Assembly: GCA_037044905.1 (NCBI GenBank)
Contig: JBAOKB010000152.1
Coordinates: 32,501 to 96,500, forward strand
Source of the DNA: Hortaea werneckii
Lineage: Eukaryota > Ascomycota > Dothideomycetes > Mycosphaerellales > Teratosphaeriaceae
Length of the DNA: 64,000 nt
Reading direction: 5' to 3'
Shown: in pieces, positions 30,961 to 42,685 of the stretch
How positions within the stretch are numbered: the first letter of the stretch is position 1
Layout of the letters: every line of letters begins with the position of its first letter
Notes under the pieces: generated by a model
The model's input: the letters and a program-made list of their open reading frames with translations, nothing else
Told to the model about the DNA's origin: nothing
The model's database searches: none
Program-made: the position numbers and the translations under genes

Positions 30961-32151
30961 ATGGCTTCAAACAACCCCATCCCCAACCCCCGCCGCATCT
31001 TCATCTTCGACAACCCCCGCACCTGCTCGCACCTCTTCTCGAAGCTCTTCGCCAACCACCCAGAACTGCAATTGCTCTACCACCCATTCCTGCCCGCGGC
31101 GCTGTATGGGCCCGAACGCTATCAGCAGAAGACCAAGCACTGCGCGGCGGCAGACGAAGTCCAGCGAGAATGGGGCACGAGCGAAGAGTTCCGAGAGTGG
31201 AACACTGTCACGTACGAATCAGCTAATCGGAAGCTTGTTGAGGAGATTGAGGCGGCGGAGAGACAGGTTCGTTGCCACCGTGGTCACTGATTTTATTATT
31301 CCACACCAAAGGGGGCAAAAAAAAAAAAAAAGAATATGGAAAAAAGAGACTGAGACTAAAGCCCTCACAGAACAAATCCATCTTCTGCAGCGAGCACCTA
31401 AACGCCCTAATGAAACACGACCGGATGCTCTCCCACCTACGCTCACCAACCCGAAACACCAATCCCCCATTCCCATCATCATCATCACACCCAGAACCCA
31501 TCCCAGAAAACCCCACCAACATCCCCGAACCCCTACTCGCCACCTTGACCCCAATCCTCCTCATCCGCCACCCAGCCCTCACGATCCCGTCATCCTGGCG
31601 AACCGAATCCGGAATTAAGAAATTAGACATCGACGACGAGGACTTCTACCTCCTAACCACGAACCGCTGGAGCCGGGACCTACTAACGTACTTACTCCAC
31701 CAATCCACCAACTCCTCAGACAACTCCTCCGGCTGGCGGAAACCGCTCGTGATCGACGCCTACGACGTCGTACACCGGACGGCGCAGCTGACGGGGAGAT
31801 TGTGCGGGGAATTAGGGTTGGATCCGGCAGGTGTACAGGAAAGTTGGAGGAAATTGCCACGGGAGGAGTGGCCGGGTCATTCGGTCGTGGTGGCTTATAC
31901 GAGGGATCTGTTGGGGTCGGGGGGAGTGGAGCGGGGGGTTGGGAAGGTAAGTGGGATGGAGTTCATGTCTGAAAATGGAAGTACTTTGCTGACCTGTCCA
32001 ATAGCCATTGGAGGAGACTTTCGACATTGACGTCGAGACGGAGAAGTGGAAGGGGGAGTTCGGGGAGGAAGTGGGGAGGAAGTTGAGGGAACGCGTTGAA
32101 GCTGAAATGGCGGATTATGAGTATCTGCGTTCTTTCAAGATGGAAGTTTGA
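30961..32151 (+). CDS. Sulfotransferase-like P-loop protein, 342 aa, three exons
   Basis: Exons 30961-31266, 31371-31946 and 32005-32151. The introns are 104 nt (with a run of about 15 A) and 58 nt, both in phase 0. Joined, the protein reads RRIFIFDNPRTCSHLFSKLF, where sulfotransferases have their PAPS-binding loop, then ILLIRHPALTIPSSWR (the 3'-phosphate motif RxxxxxxxS) and PLVIDAYDVVHR, ending EYLRSFKMEV. This matches a fungal family often annotated sulfotransferase-like; some members may not be sulfotransferases. It pairs divergently with the flavin monooxygenase, which hints at joint modification of a small molecule. Confidence 0.8.
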
Positions 32152-33205
32152 AAAGCTGCTAGCGCTCTTTGAGGGGCGGCGATTTGCAGCTCCTATCCCA
32201 TTTTGGAATCCATCACTATTCCATTGCCGGGTTCACTAATTCAATCCTCACCCTCTGGGAGTGCTCGATGCCCCCTGCCTCGTTATCAACCTCCGTCGTC
32301 ATCTTCTCATTCATCATCGCCTCGTTGAATCCAGTCTCCAAGGGATGCGAAAGTGTCGTCTACTCCATCTAATGTCTAGCTCTGTCCTTTGCTTCGACTC
32401 GCACAAGAGCAATCGCTTCTTCACCGAGTCGGCGCTCTGGTACTAAAGATTCTGCTCCAGTCGAACCAGGCTCCCTATACATAACACTCGTTCTGTATGC
32501 CGCGATCTCAGCGTCACTTCCCAATCCGCCCGGACGGCATGGGTCAATGGGCAGCCGAGGTGGGCGTTCCACCTTGTAGCCCATTCCTTCGGCCTCGCAA
32601 TGGTAGAACGGATCTTCCGGAGAGTGCGCATGATCCGCGTCGCAAGCTAAGCCCCACAGCGCCAGGCGCGCATTTGTGTCGCGTAACTCGCCTAGCTGGG
32701 TCGGGAAGTGGAGAGCGACGTAACCGAGCGTGTGAAAAGGCAACCCACGTCGTGATCATCTCTGCTGTTGACGGGAAATAGCCATTCCTCTCTTTTGTTG
32801 CCTCGCTTTTTCCATGCAACTCGTGGAGATGTCCTGTGGACAGCGTTCGCGGCTGCATGGACCTTCGCGCCTGTGATGATGCATATCGATATCACTGTCT
32901 CGAACGACATTGGATCCTTGCTCTTTCATGGGCTCTGTCGCCGTGTCCGAATTCGTTGTATCGCTTGATGCAGTTGGAACCGGTGTTGTTCGTTCCAGGC
33001 GTATCATCGTAGCTTCCGCGTACATTTGACGATACCAGTGCTGGAGGTGTAAGGTCCAGATGCAATTCTTGGAGTGTACGTATCTGCCGCACTCGGGAGC
33101 GTGTCTGTACGCAGTGTCCTGGAAGCAATGCTTCCAAGCTTATTCAAGGATGTGTGTATCTCAATTCAAACTCTTCCTCGTTTGGAAGAGTACTCCCTTT
33201 GCCAA
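32152..33205. other. Intergenic region with a possible coding fragment
   Basis: Lies between a plus-strand and a minus-strand gene. The only frame that reads like protein is the minus-strand one at 32369-32743, listed separately. No repeat or RNA gene seen. Confidence 0.4.
32369..32743 (-). CDS. Possible coding fragment, hypothetical
   Basis: An open minus-strand frame reads GELRDTNARLALWGLACDAD ... GYKVERPPRLPIDPCRPGG and stops at 32369. Composition is protein-like, but no ATG precedes it in frame except internal ones, so it would need an upstream exon spliced at an acceptor such as CCCGACCCAG. I could not build that exon with confidence. It may be a real short gene, a remnant or chance. 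Confidence 0.3.
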   Translation of the reverse strand: MPFHTLGYVALHFPTQLGELRDTNARLALWGLACDADHAHSPEDPFYHCEAEGMGYKVERPPRLPIDPCRPGGLGSDAEIAAYRTSVMYREPGSTGAESLVPERRLGEEAIALVRVEAKDRARH

Positions 33206-34415
33206 TCAGACAGCCGAGTTCGCAGTCCTTGCCCTAGCCTGCGACGGAGAACGTGAAGAGCTCATCGAGCCGCCTTCGTGAAGTGTAGAGATATCTTCGA
33301 CATGTTGGAATCGTGCAAGGTCGTATTGAAAGTCACAGCTCGCGACTCGGGAACTTCTCCGTCGCGAATTGGAGGACGTGGAAGGCTGAGAAGTTGGGTG
33401 TGTGACGTCGGTTCGGATGCGACTCAGGTCGACGAAATCGTTGACACTCATGTCCCAGTTCTCTCTGCTGGCTCGTTTCTCGCCGCTGTCGGTGGCTTCA
33501 AAGCCGATCGAGGTCTTGCGGAAGTCGTCGCCCGGGCGCCCGCCGACGAAGTTCACGAGCTTACCGAGGATGGCGTATTCGAGCTTCAGTTTGATGCTGT
33601 AGACGATGCCTTTGAGCAGAGTTTCGAGAATGTATAGTGACGCACATTCAAGACCGAGCAAACCGAGATCCATGCAAATGATGACGGCGTTGATGATGAC
33701 CAGCTGCTTCATCGTTCTCCGCGTGCCCAATTGCAGGGAAGTTCGAAGAATCTTGATCGTCTCTACGATGTAGATCAGCGACAATATGGTCTCTTGCAAG
33801 AAGAAACCGATCATCTGTATCTTCTCTGTAGATATGTCAGCCGCCATAATTCCAGTGAACATTGTTTAAGGTCAGCCGCGTACCCATAATCGAATAGCCG
33901 GTGGCGAAGATGTTGGTATGGATGTCACCGTTTGAGCCGTAGGTCAGCACGGTGGTGGGAATGTGCAGGATGAAGACGTTCATGATGATCATGCATTTGG
34001 TCCAGAACAGAACCTGATCGCCTCGCTCGCCTCTGACGATCAAATGGAGTCGTGACCACAGGACAAGGGCCTGGCCGGTGATCATTGGATACCACCCGAC
34101 AGTGAGTAAGGTGACAGCAATCCAGCGAAGTCTGCCGTTGAGGACATTGAGGAACTTCAGCATGAAACCGAGGGCGTAGGGAATGATGCCGAGGCCGGCC
34201 CAGAACATAGACCAAAAGTACAGGCCGGCATAGCGATTGAAGGTGAGAAACAACATGCTCAGCAACTCCAGCGAGTTGTAGATGGCCAGGCCGGAGAAGA
34301 GGGCGATGAGAATGCGCAGGGTCTCACTGTGGCCATTGTAGCCGCCGGTAATGCCAGCTCCGGGGGAGGTCCACGAGGTGGACGTTGAGGTGTCGTTGAC
34401 GGGTGAGGGCGCCAT
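33206..34415 (-). CDS. Seven-helix fungal integral membrane protein, 383 aa, two exons
   Basis: Exons (minus) 34415-33884 and 33825-33206. The 58-nt intron (GTACGC ... CTGAC ... CTACAG) splits a Glu codon and restores SIM-EKIQMIGFFLQETILSL. Hydrophobic helices can be read at LRILIALFSGLAIYNSLELL, LYFWSMFWAGLGIIPYALGF, WIAVTLLTVGWYPMITGQAL, MIIMNVFILHIPTTVLTY, MIGFFLQETILSLIYIV, LVIINAVIICMDLGLLGLE and an amphipathic last helix. A Ser/Arg-rich cytoplasmic tail of about 110 residues follows. The layout is that of fungal DUF7703-type or receptor-like proteins. A ligand or signalling role is not shown. Confidence 0.8.
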
Positions 34416-35406
34416 GGTGGCGCGCGGTGAGCGTAATGCTCACGGCTCGGTGGGACGTCTCAGTCGCGGAAAGTGATGTCTTTGCGATGATTCGGAGTGT
34501 ACTGCCAGCGCATGTCGGCTCGGCCGCGGTGGTCCGAGGCGGCGCAAGTGAATGCACGTGTGCGGTGAGGCTGATGTGGCTGCACCCGAACTGTCCTCGG
34601 TGAGCGCGTCTCCAGTCGCCCAGCGGGCAAAGCAGGCCGAACGAGGATGGTGGAGAGGGTGAGATGGGTGGTGGAAGGTGGAAGGTGGAAGAGGGTCAAC
34701 CGTGGCAGTGGAGAGGAGCTGGACCATGCTGACTGTGTAGAAGAGATCCTTCATCCTGCTGTATCCGTTACCTGCATGGGCTCGCCTAGCCCCATGAGCC
34801 CCAGCCAGAGGAGGCGGAGACGTAACGGCCGCCCGAACGACAGCAACGACTGTGGACGCTGACGACCGGTCGAGCTGGAGATCCGCAACGCTCTTGCCGC
34901 ATTGGTCCATTTTCGCGGAGAGACCGAGCTAAGCGCAGTCAGTCTCGCTAGCTCCCCGTTAGCGTCTTTTAGCGGTGGCTCACGGTTGGCCCATCAGCCG
35001 CCCTCACGTGGCTCTCACGACCACGGCCCAGCTGGCTCCGACCGTATGACATAAGGGACCTCGTACCTCGTCCGTCACGACCGACTCTCTCTCTCTCTTT
35101 CCATCCATTCCGGCTAAAAGGCAGAGACAGAACGTCACCGACTCGCTCACCACACCCCGTGGACAGCTACTATGTACCTATACACGCACGGCTGGCGGTG
35201 AAAGACTCCTTGACCCAGTGACATGTCTCGCCTTCACCCTACCGACCCAGAGCTCCCAAGCATATCGCCTGAATTATGACTCTCTTCTTCAGCTATACCC
35301 GTTCGCGTACTGTCTTCAGCCTCCCATCCGCTGACTCGGTTCGCGTGCGCCAATCATATTGGACTGGTCTGTTTTTCCCGTCCAACGCTCCACGTTGCTC
35401 CTTTGC
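34416..35406. other. Promoter side of membrane-protein gene, up to retrotransposon
   Basis: Normal composition with a short (GGTGGAA)3 run near 34670 and a CT run near 35085-35100. No gene seen. The RIP-like composition starts only at the LTR, so mutation did not visibly spread into this flank. Confidence 0.5.
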
Positions 35407-35411
35407 TCCGA
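35407..35411. repeat. Target-site duplication, left copy (TCCGA)
   Basis: Five bases directly before the left LTR, identical to 41774-41778 after the right LTR. A 5-bp duplication is normal for copia-type integration. Confidence 0.88.
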
Positions 35412-35577
35412 TGATGGTCCCTGCAGATACGAGGTAGATAGAATAGGAAAAGCATGTTATTTTCTGCTGTGTACAGCAGCTTAGTTAATATACAGCTGTA
35501 ATCAACCCTTTACTTAATATCCTCGGCTATTAGCCCTAAAAACCTCGGCAGTATCTACCTAAAACTAATAATCTACA
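35412..35577 (-). repeat. Left LTR (3' LTR in element sense), 166 bp
   Basis: Begins TGATGGTCCCTGCAG and ends ATCTACA on the plus strand. It differs from the right LTR at about 14 positions by my count, all transitions and no gaps. Confidence 0.93.
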
Positions 35578-35604
35578 TACCCCCTTAGTAGTAAACTGCT
35601 AAAA

Positions 35605-36444
35605 TTACTTAAGCAGATTCTTATCCTCCTTATCCTTAAAGACACGGTCTAGAGCTTTGTGCAGCTTCTTCTATAGTGCAGTAGTATTGCCTAGTTTCTT
35701 CTATACTTTAGGAGCCTTAGTAGTATAGAAGCCGATTATCTTTAAGACTCTAGTTATTAGTACATTAGGATCTATATAAGCTTCGAGCTTTAAGACCTCT
35801 AGAGTAATTAAGTTAGCGTAATCTTAAGCAATATCTACTATATCTTAAGTAATACCTTCTAGCCTAACTAGCTTAAGGAGATACTACTATATATTTATAA
35901 TACTAGCGTACTTCTAGGCGAGAGGGTCGTGTTTGCTACCGCTCTACCTACGTAGCTTAGTAGTACCGTTAGTACTAAAGTTCTAAAAGTTAATCTAGAT
36001 ACTACTTAGACCGCTAGACTTAGATTTACGGTAGGCAGTAGCTACATTAGAGGTAGTATTACGCGGTTTTAGCGCCTTAATAGGAGTATCTAGCTTATTC
36101 TACTAGTCTAGTTTTCTCTTTACTACCTTTAATTCCTTAGCGGTAGCTTTCTCCCTCTTCTTCTACTCCCTTATAGCTTTATCCGCCTTTTCCTATACCC
36201 TCTCGCTTGTACGGGTAGGTTTCTAACGTGCCTTTTTAGTCTTCTTAGACTACTACTACTTACCGGCCGCTAGATCTTAAGGGGGAGGGTCCCTTTAGTC
36301 CCTTATAAAGCTCTCCTCGATAGGGGGCTTAGTAGTAGTATTCGTATACTCCTATGCTATTTTCGCTAGCTCTTAAGCCTTAGTACTACTAGCTACGTCG
36401 TTACTACTACTTATTATAGCGAGATTATTATTTACTTTAGCTAT
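35605..36444 (-). pseudogene. Extra reading frame between RNase H and 3' LTR of the copia element
   Basis: Reading minus from 36444 (ATA where an ATG is expected) to a TAA at 35605-35607 gives 280 codons in one frame. It is interrupted only by TAG/TAA at places where Gln is likely. The first third is Asn/Ser/Thr-rich, then a Lys/Glu/Arg-rich coiled-coil-like block (SKKTKKAR, EKADKAIRE, KELKVVKRKLD), then a more hydrophobic part (ITLEVLKLEAYIDPNVLITR) and a basic end. I recognise no family. Simple copia elements have nothing here. Confidence 0.6.
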
Positions 36445-39400
36445 GCTTAAAGTGCTCTAAAAACCTATTTATTAACGGATTTAGGTAGTAAAAACGGGGA
36501 TCGTACGGCTAAATAATAACTATTCTAATAGTGTCGGCCGAATAAAGAAGTTCTAGTAGTTGTTGTAGTAGTACTAGTAGTAGTAGTGTCGAAAGAAAGC
36601 GTTAAAACTAACGGCTAAGGTAGCTTAAGTAAAGCTTTCGGCTATAAATTAAGGTTAACTCTATATATATAAGGATTTGTTTTCGCGAATATTTCTAAAA
36701 TTCTAATGTATCTAGTAGTATTGTTAAAATACTTTTCTTATAGTTAATAGTATTCTAAATAAATGTAGTGCTGCCTACTAGTTTTATAACTATATAGGCG
36801 GCCTACTTATATTAAGTTAAGTAGTAAATACTAAGTACCGCTAGATTAGTAGCAATTTTATTATACTATCTACTAGTATATCTATAGTTAACCTCTACTT
36901 AATAGCTATATTACTTGCCTAGTACTACTCTCGTAGCTAGTACTACTAGATATTAATATGCCGTATCTTAGTATTAATTTTTCTATTTAGCTAAGTAATT
37001 ATATAGATGGTTTAGCAATTATTATAGTAAATTACTAGATTTTCTAGCAGCTTAAGTCTAATACGCTCTAGGACTCTTATCTACTAGATTAGCTTAGTAC
37101 TAGTGTAGCTAATACTATAGAGCTCTACTTCTATAGATAACTTAGTAACCGCGGATTGTTTTATAGCCTTCTAGTCTAGAAGCCCTCTAAAGAGGAAGAA
37201 GGTAAAACCCTTATTACTTCTACGGGTTTCTTTATCGTTAGCGAAGGAGGCGTCTAAAGTACTATAGAACTCTAAGGTAATTATTAATTTAGATCCTTTA
37301 TTACTATAATTTAATCTATATTAGAGCCTAAGGTCTATAGTAGATAGCAGATATTATAATATATAGTCTGCTACCTTTATATACTTATTAGATAGGTTTA
37401 CTAGGCACTATACTAGAAGGGAGGTAGTAAATACTATATCTAGTCTTATCTATACTACTACAAAGTTAATAGATTTAACTCTACTACTAAAGTTATAAAT
37501 TTGCTATAGAGTAGCTTTACTAGTATTTTCTAGACTAAAGTCGGTAGGAAGTAGGGATTTTAGCTATAAGTTAGTAGATAGTCTATACCTTCTAGCAATC
37601 TTCTCTAAGTACTTACGCTAAGTAAGCTAAGTTGTTTTATTCTATTGGTCTTTTATAACCTTTATAGTATAAAACTATTTTAGCTTACTAAGATCTTTTA
37701 TCTTATATATATTTATAAGTTTCTACTAGATATCTAGAGCCTCTACCCTCTCCTCTAGCGGAAAGGCAATACAAATATTATCTATAAAGAAAAATAGAAG
37801 TACTCTACCTTTAGCCTATAGACAATCTATAACCTCGATTATATTAAGCTTAAGTAGTGTTATAGTTAGGTTGCTATTCTATAGGTTTAGTAACTCCTTT
37901 AAGCTATAGAGTGCCTTCTTATACTTTAATATATAGCCTTTTCTGCTAATACTATCTAAGGGTCGTAAATATATTAGCTATAGCAGAGTAGCATTTAGAA
38001 ATACATTTACCGTATCTATTTAGATAGTATCTATATTATACTTAGTAATAAGAGCTATTATTAATCTAAATAGCTTAGCTAATAGCGTAGCTAAGTAGGT
38101 GTTATAAATAGTAGACTATAGATTACCTCTTGTATAGAGTCGAGCTTTAAACCTTAGTAGTACTCCCTTGTTATTACTCTTGTACCTAAGTACCTATATT
38201 AATAGTAGTAAGTTACCTTCTACGTCTTTAATTAGCACCTATTTAAGAGTATTTATAGTAACCTGCTTATTAAACTCCTTATTTATTACTACAATCTACT
38301 CCTCTATATAAGGTAAGGTAAGTACCTACTTCTAACGAAGAGGTTCTAAAAGTATATCCTTAACATATTTCTTAGATACTGCTATCTTTATAAAGTAAAT
38401 AGAGCGTATAATTATCCTCTATAGCGTATATACGCTTATATTAGTCTCTATTAGAGCCTCTATTAATCTTTAAACTTTACTAACGGACGGATCGTAAGCT
38501 ATTAGAGAGGCGGGCCTTTTAGCAACTATATACTATTAATGTTAATAATCCTCTAGTAGAAAGACTAGATTATAGATAGGTTCCCCTACTATCTCCTATT
38601 CCCTAGTAACTATTAGGGCCTCTCGGCTATATAGGATCTCTTCTACATTAGAGTCTTAAGAGCTTTGCTATAGTTAATCTAGCTTATCTATAGATTCCTG
38701 CTAACTCTCCTACTAACCCTCTATAAGTACATTAAACTATCTAAAGCCTAGTAGCTCCGGTAGTTCGTATTAGATATCGACGGCCTAAAGAAGCTCTAGA
38801 CTAAACATATATCTAAGGTTAAGGTTAGAGGCGTAGTTATATATTAGATTTTTATTAAAGATAACGTTTCTAGTACGTAGGACCTTATTTATTAATAGGA
38901 TCTAGATCCTATAGATGTTAGTGCTGTTATATCTAATAAGGTATCTAATATAGACCCTTAACTTAAGCTTGCTATGCCTTGCTAGCTCGTAGTAACTAGT
39001 CTTTAGGGCATAAGCTCGAGATCCTATTTTAATTAGATAAGAAAGTATAGGTTTCTACTATGTAGCTATCTTAAATAGAGTCTTATAGTCTAGAGACTTC
39101 GTTAGACAGCGATTTAGGAGGTAAGCTGCCGTACTAACTAGCTCTAGCTATAGATTCTAAGGAATATTGCCCTAAATAGCTAGGCATCTTGCTATTATTA
39201 CTATTAAGGCTCTAGTAATCTTAGCTAGATCTTGTGCTAGAGTATCTAGAGTAGAGGGTCTCTATATAATAGACTCTCCTCTTAGTAATAATCGAAAGAT
39301 AATGCCGTATACTATATCGTTGTTACTAGATATATCTATAATCTAGCGGTTAAGGCTCTTTACGAATATAACAAGCTCTTAGATAGCCCTAACTACATTT

Positions 39401-41589
39401 TCTTAAGTCTTATTCGGTATAGTCTATACGAAGTAAATGTGTATAGCGGTATTATAAGCGTAAAACAGAAACTAGTTACTATTATAAGCCTAGTTAAACT
39501 CTATAAGGTCTATTAATATCTATCTAAAGATTGTAGGTATAGTAATATTATAACGCTTTCGACGTAAGATAATACGTTTTGCTTTAGATTATGTACACAC
39601 CTTATACTTAGCCGTATTTAGGAGCTCTAACTAGAGCATACTTACCCCCTTAGTAACTTAATTAAGGTACTAAATCCTATTACCCCTAATATAGCTAAGT
39701 ATCTAGTGCTAGCGCTTAGATGTTGCTTTTCTAGCGGGCTTTGCCTTTCTTAAGTTAACTGCAAAGGCCTTCTTATAGTACTCTAGCTATTAGGCTATAG
39801 TATTTACGGGATATAGCTAGCTATTCTAATCTACCGGCTACTCCGTAATATAGATGTCTAGGCTTTCTACTAGAGCCTAAACATTTAAGAAGGGAAGCTT
39901 GTCGTAACGTTTAATCTTAGTAACCCTAACGTTGTTGCTATTATATTAGTAGTCGTCCCTCTTATCTAAAAAGAGGCTAATTTTACGGGTTAAGAATAAG
40001 GCAACTAAATTCGTATAAAAGCCTAGTATATATAGTACGTTTTGTAGTATAAGAGCAATAGTCTTTTTAGAAGGACTTTTAAGATTTAGCTATATAGTTC
40101 CGAGAGCTATAGCTTTAAGTATTCCGTTACTAGCAATAATCTTAATTTCTAACGGTATAGACTTAACCTTAAATCTACTTCGGGTTAGGTTATTAATAAC
40201 ATAGGTGTTAGATCCCCTGTCTAGTATCTACATTTCCTTAGTATTTATAGTTGCCTTATAGCTTATAACTATCTTAGGGGCGATTCTAATGGCATTTACC
40301 TACTTAATAGGCTTAGAGCCGTAGGAATTTTAAAGCTTAGTAGTATTGTTGCTTTACTAATATGCCTCTCTATAGTAGTCTATTAGTATTTAGATTGCTA
40401 CCGGGTCTCCGTATCTAGCGTTTCTTCTTATAAGGTATACCTTATACTTTAGCTAGTTCTTATAGTACTCGTATTTCTAACGCTAAGCTATAGTTATATT
40501 TGTAACACTTAGACAGCTTTAGTAGTTAGCTATAGGGTAGTTATAGATACTACTATAGATGTTAGACCTAGTAGTACCTATAAACTAGGCACAAGTAGAC
40601 CCTCTTTTTTGCTTTAAGGCAGGATTTAAGGAATTTATCTAGTCTAATTCCGTCTAGCTAGCAAAGAGTACGTTAGTTTGTAGCTTCTTCGAGAGTCCTC
40701 TAGGTTTTCTATAGTAAAACTGCCGTAAGTCTATAATAGCTTTATTAAGCCTAGCGGTATATACTATAATTAGACGGCCTTACGTAATGTTAATTTTGTC
40801 TTCTACTATGCGGTAGAACTAGTACTAGATATCGCTAAGTGCTAAGTAGTTTACGGCTATTATCCGAGAATATAGACGTATCTAGCAATTAAGGTACTAC
40901 TTAAAGTCCTTAGACTTTAGGCCCTTTATAAGCTCTTTAAGCATATTATTTAGTCTTAAAATTATAATCTCTCTACTAGGGCTTAGTAGTTATTAAATAA
41001 TTTTAATTATGCCTAAGAGACTATCGGAAGCTTCGGTAATTTGCTACTAGTATATTAGAGGTGTAGTTCTACTAATATAGTCTATAAAAGCTCTACGATT
41101 ACGGTTAAACTCTTTGTATTCTTATAGCTAGAGCTTATATCGATTAATTGTAACTATATACATAAGTTTTTATTGTTTATATTACTTCTAGCTACTGTTA
41201 CTTATATCTAGGGCTAGTAGTACCGGCTCTAGTAGTAGAGTTAGTTATGTTAGCTCTCTTACTAAAGAGCCTTATAGTTTTAGATTAATATCTATACTTT
41301 CCTTACTCTAAGGGATAAGCACTAGTAGTTCTTTAAAGTTACTACTAATATACTACTAGATATTAAGGCTCTTAGCCTTAATTTAGGTCTAGACGGCCTA
41401 ATTATAATATCTTGTATAATTACTTAAGAACACTTCCTTTAACTACTAGAAGGCTACTTAAGTAGGCGGTTAATAGCGGGTTAATACTATATTTATAAGA
41501 TTTTAACTAGGATTTTAATACTCTCTAGCTATATTTCTTAATTCTGCCTAGACTATTAATCTAACAATAGTAGTAGTAGTTTATTAATG

Positions 41590-41607
41590 CGAATCTAGGC
41601 TTATAAC
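41590..41607 (-). other. Primer-binding site, half initiator-tRNA type
   Basis: On the minus strand, GTTATAAGCC follows the LTR end. With one C-to-T change undone it would read GTTATGAGCC, complementary to the anticodon arm of initiator methionyl-tRNA, as in Drosophila copia and related elements that prime from a half-tRNA. The reversal is inferred from the RIP pattern. Confidence 0.6.
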
Positions 41608-41773
41608 TAATAGTCCCTATAGATACGAGGTAGATAGAATAGGAAAAGCATATTATTTTCTGCTGTATACAGCAGCTTAGTTAATATATAGCTGTAATTA
41701 ACCCCTTACTTAATATCCTCGGCTATTAGCCCCAAAAACCTCGGCAGTATCCACCTAAAACTGATGATCCACA
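41608..41773 (-). repeat. Right LTR (5' LTR in element sense), 166 bp
   Basis: Begins TAATAGTCCCTATAG (mutated from TGATGG...) and ends GATCCACA on the plus strand. Length is identical to the left copy. Confidence 0.93.
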
Positions 41774-41778
41774 TCCGA
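41774..41778. repeat. Target-site duplication, right copy (TCCGA)
   Basis: Matches 35407-35411 exactly, showing that the element inserted as a unit and its flanks have not been rearranged since. Confidence 0.88.
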
Positions 41779-42274
41779 CGATGAGGATGCGACGGCTCGA
41801 CCCGTAACACCCTCCATGACATGTTGACACCGCCTACTTGCTGGTATTATTATAGGACCACCCATCTCCCGCTCAGACGCAGCCTGCTTAATACCCAGAC
41901 TGTGAGCCGAGGGTTGGCGTGAACGACTTCACAAATGGGCTGTCTGACTTCTTGGCTGATCTCCAACACCGGCTCATGAATGTTGACCCAAGCCTAAACA
42001 CGGCGTAGTCGGTGGTATCGACCGTTTCCATCACTGAACTCTGACCAATCTGAAACAGCGTCCGCCACTTCCTCACTGAGCCATTACCTCGGACACGCCA
42101 CAGCATCTCCAGTATAGACGGTACCACGGGCCCTATTCGACCATGGGACGTCATAAGAACCTTATGGCGGCAGACGACGCACTGGGAGCCGGCGTCTCAG
42201 TTTCATATGCTGTCTACCTACCTACAACCCAGCCACAGGACTGAGATGATAATCCCGCACGCAATCTCCCCATC
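41779..42274. other. Unmutated flank right of the retrotransposon
   Basis: Ordinary base composition resumes immediately after the target duplication. A short minus frame at 41888-42154 is unsupported. Probably the 3' flank of the small gene that ends at 42275. Confidence 0.5.
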
Positions 42275-42685
42275 TCACGCATATCGATATCCTCCATGGT
42301 ATGCACTCCGACCCAATCCCGACGGCGAGTTGCCTCGCCCGTACCGCCTCGCAAAATCACCAGTCCCATATCGATCACTCATCCGGGCTCGCCAACCACC
42401 ATAAGCTGCATATACATCAGTCAGGTTGCAACCCGAGTCTACCTTGACCTACTCACTATCAGAGAGGCCAGAGCGACCACCGTAGCTGAAGATGCCATTG
42501 CCCGCGCCTCGCGCTCTATATCCGCCATGATCGCAGTATCGATTCGAGCCAGCAGAATCTGTTAGACTGGCATTCATGGATGTGCACGCGAAAGGAGAGA
42601 TGCCTTTACCTGATCCAGACGGCCAGCCGTAAGTGTTACTGTACAGGCCGGTGAGAGCGGGGCTGAAGCCGTTGCGGCCGTACAT
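42275..42685 (-). CDS. Small Gly/Tyr/Arg-rich protein, 102 aa, three exons
   Basis: Exons (minus) 42685-42610, 42558-42457 and 42405-42275. Both introns are 51 nt: GTAAAG...CTAACAG in phase 1 and GTGAGT...ATGCAG in phase 1. Each join keeps the same compositional character, and skipping the second intron would end the protein at a TAG inside it. The product starts MYGRNGFSPALTGLYSN and ends AYHGGYRYA, with repeated Gly-Tyr-Arg patches (HGGYRARGAG, YGGWRARMSDRYG, ARRYGRG). No signal peptide. No family recognised. A similar gene lies 0.4 kb upstream at 43090-43407. The low-complexity GYR content resembles RNA-binding or phase-separating tails, which is inference only. Confidence 0.65.

Larger units (their letters stand above)
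35412..41773 (-). mobile_element. RIP-degraded Ty1/copia-type LTR retrotransposon, 6362 bp
   Basis: Bounded by two 166-bp LTRs (TG...CA in the less mutated state) and by a TCCGA direct repeat on each side. Transcription sense is minus: a polypurine tract AAGGGGG abuts the left LTR (35580-35586) and a primer site abuts the right LTR (41590-41607). The minus strand has gag-like sequence near 41.2-41.55 kb, a mutated reverse transcriptase YVDD box (FIDNICIA) at 37777-37788, and RNase H-like sequence at about 36.88-37.16 kb. Frames are broken mainly by TAG/TAA where CAG/CAA (Gln) is expected; TpA is very common and CpA rare. Dead element. Confidence 0.92.

Noticed and set aside
35412..41773. Dating the retrotransposon by LTR divergence
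   Set aside because: Differences are RIP-type transitions, so they do not measure time.
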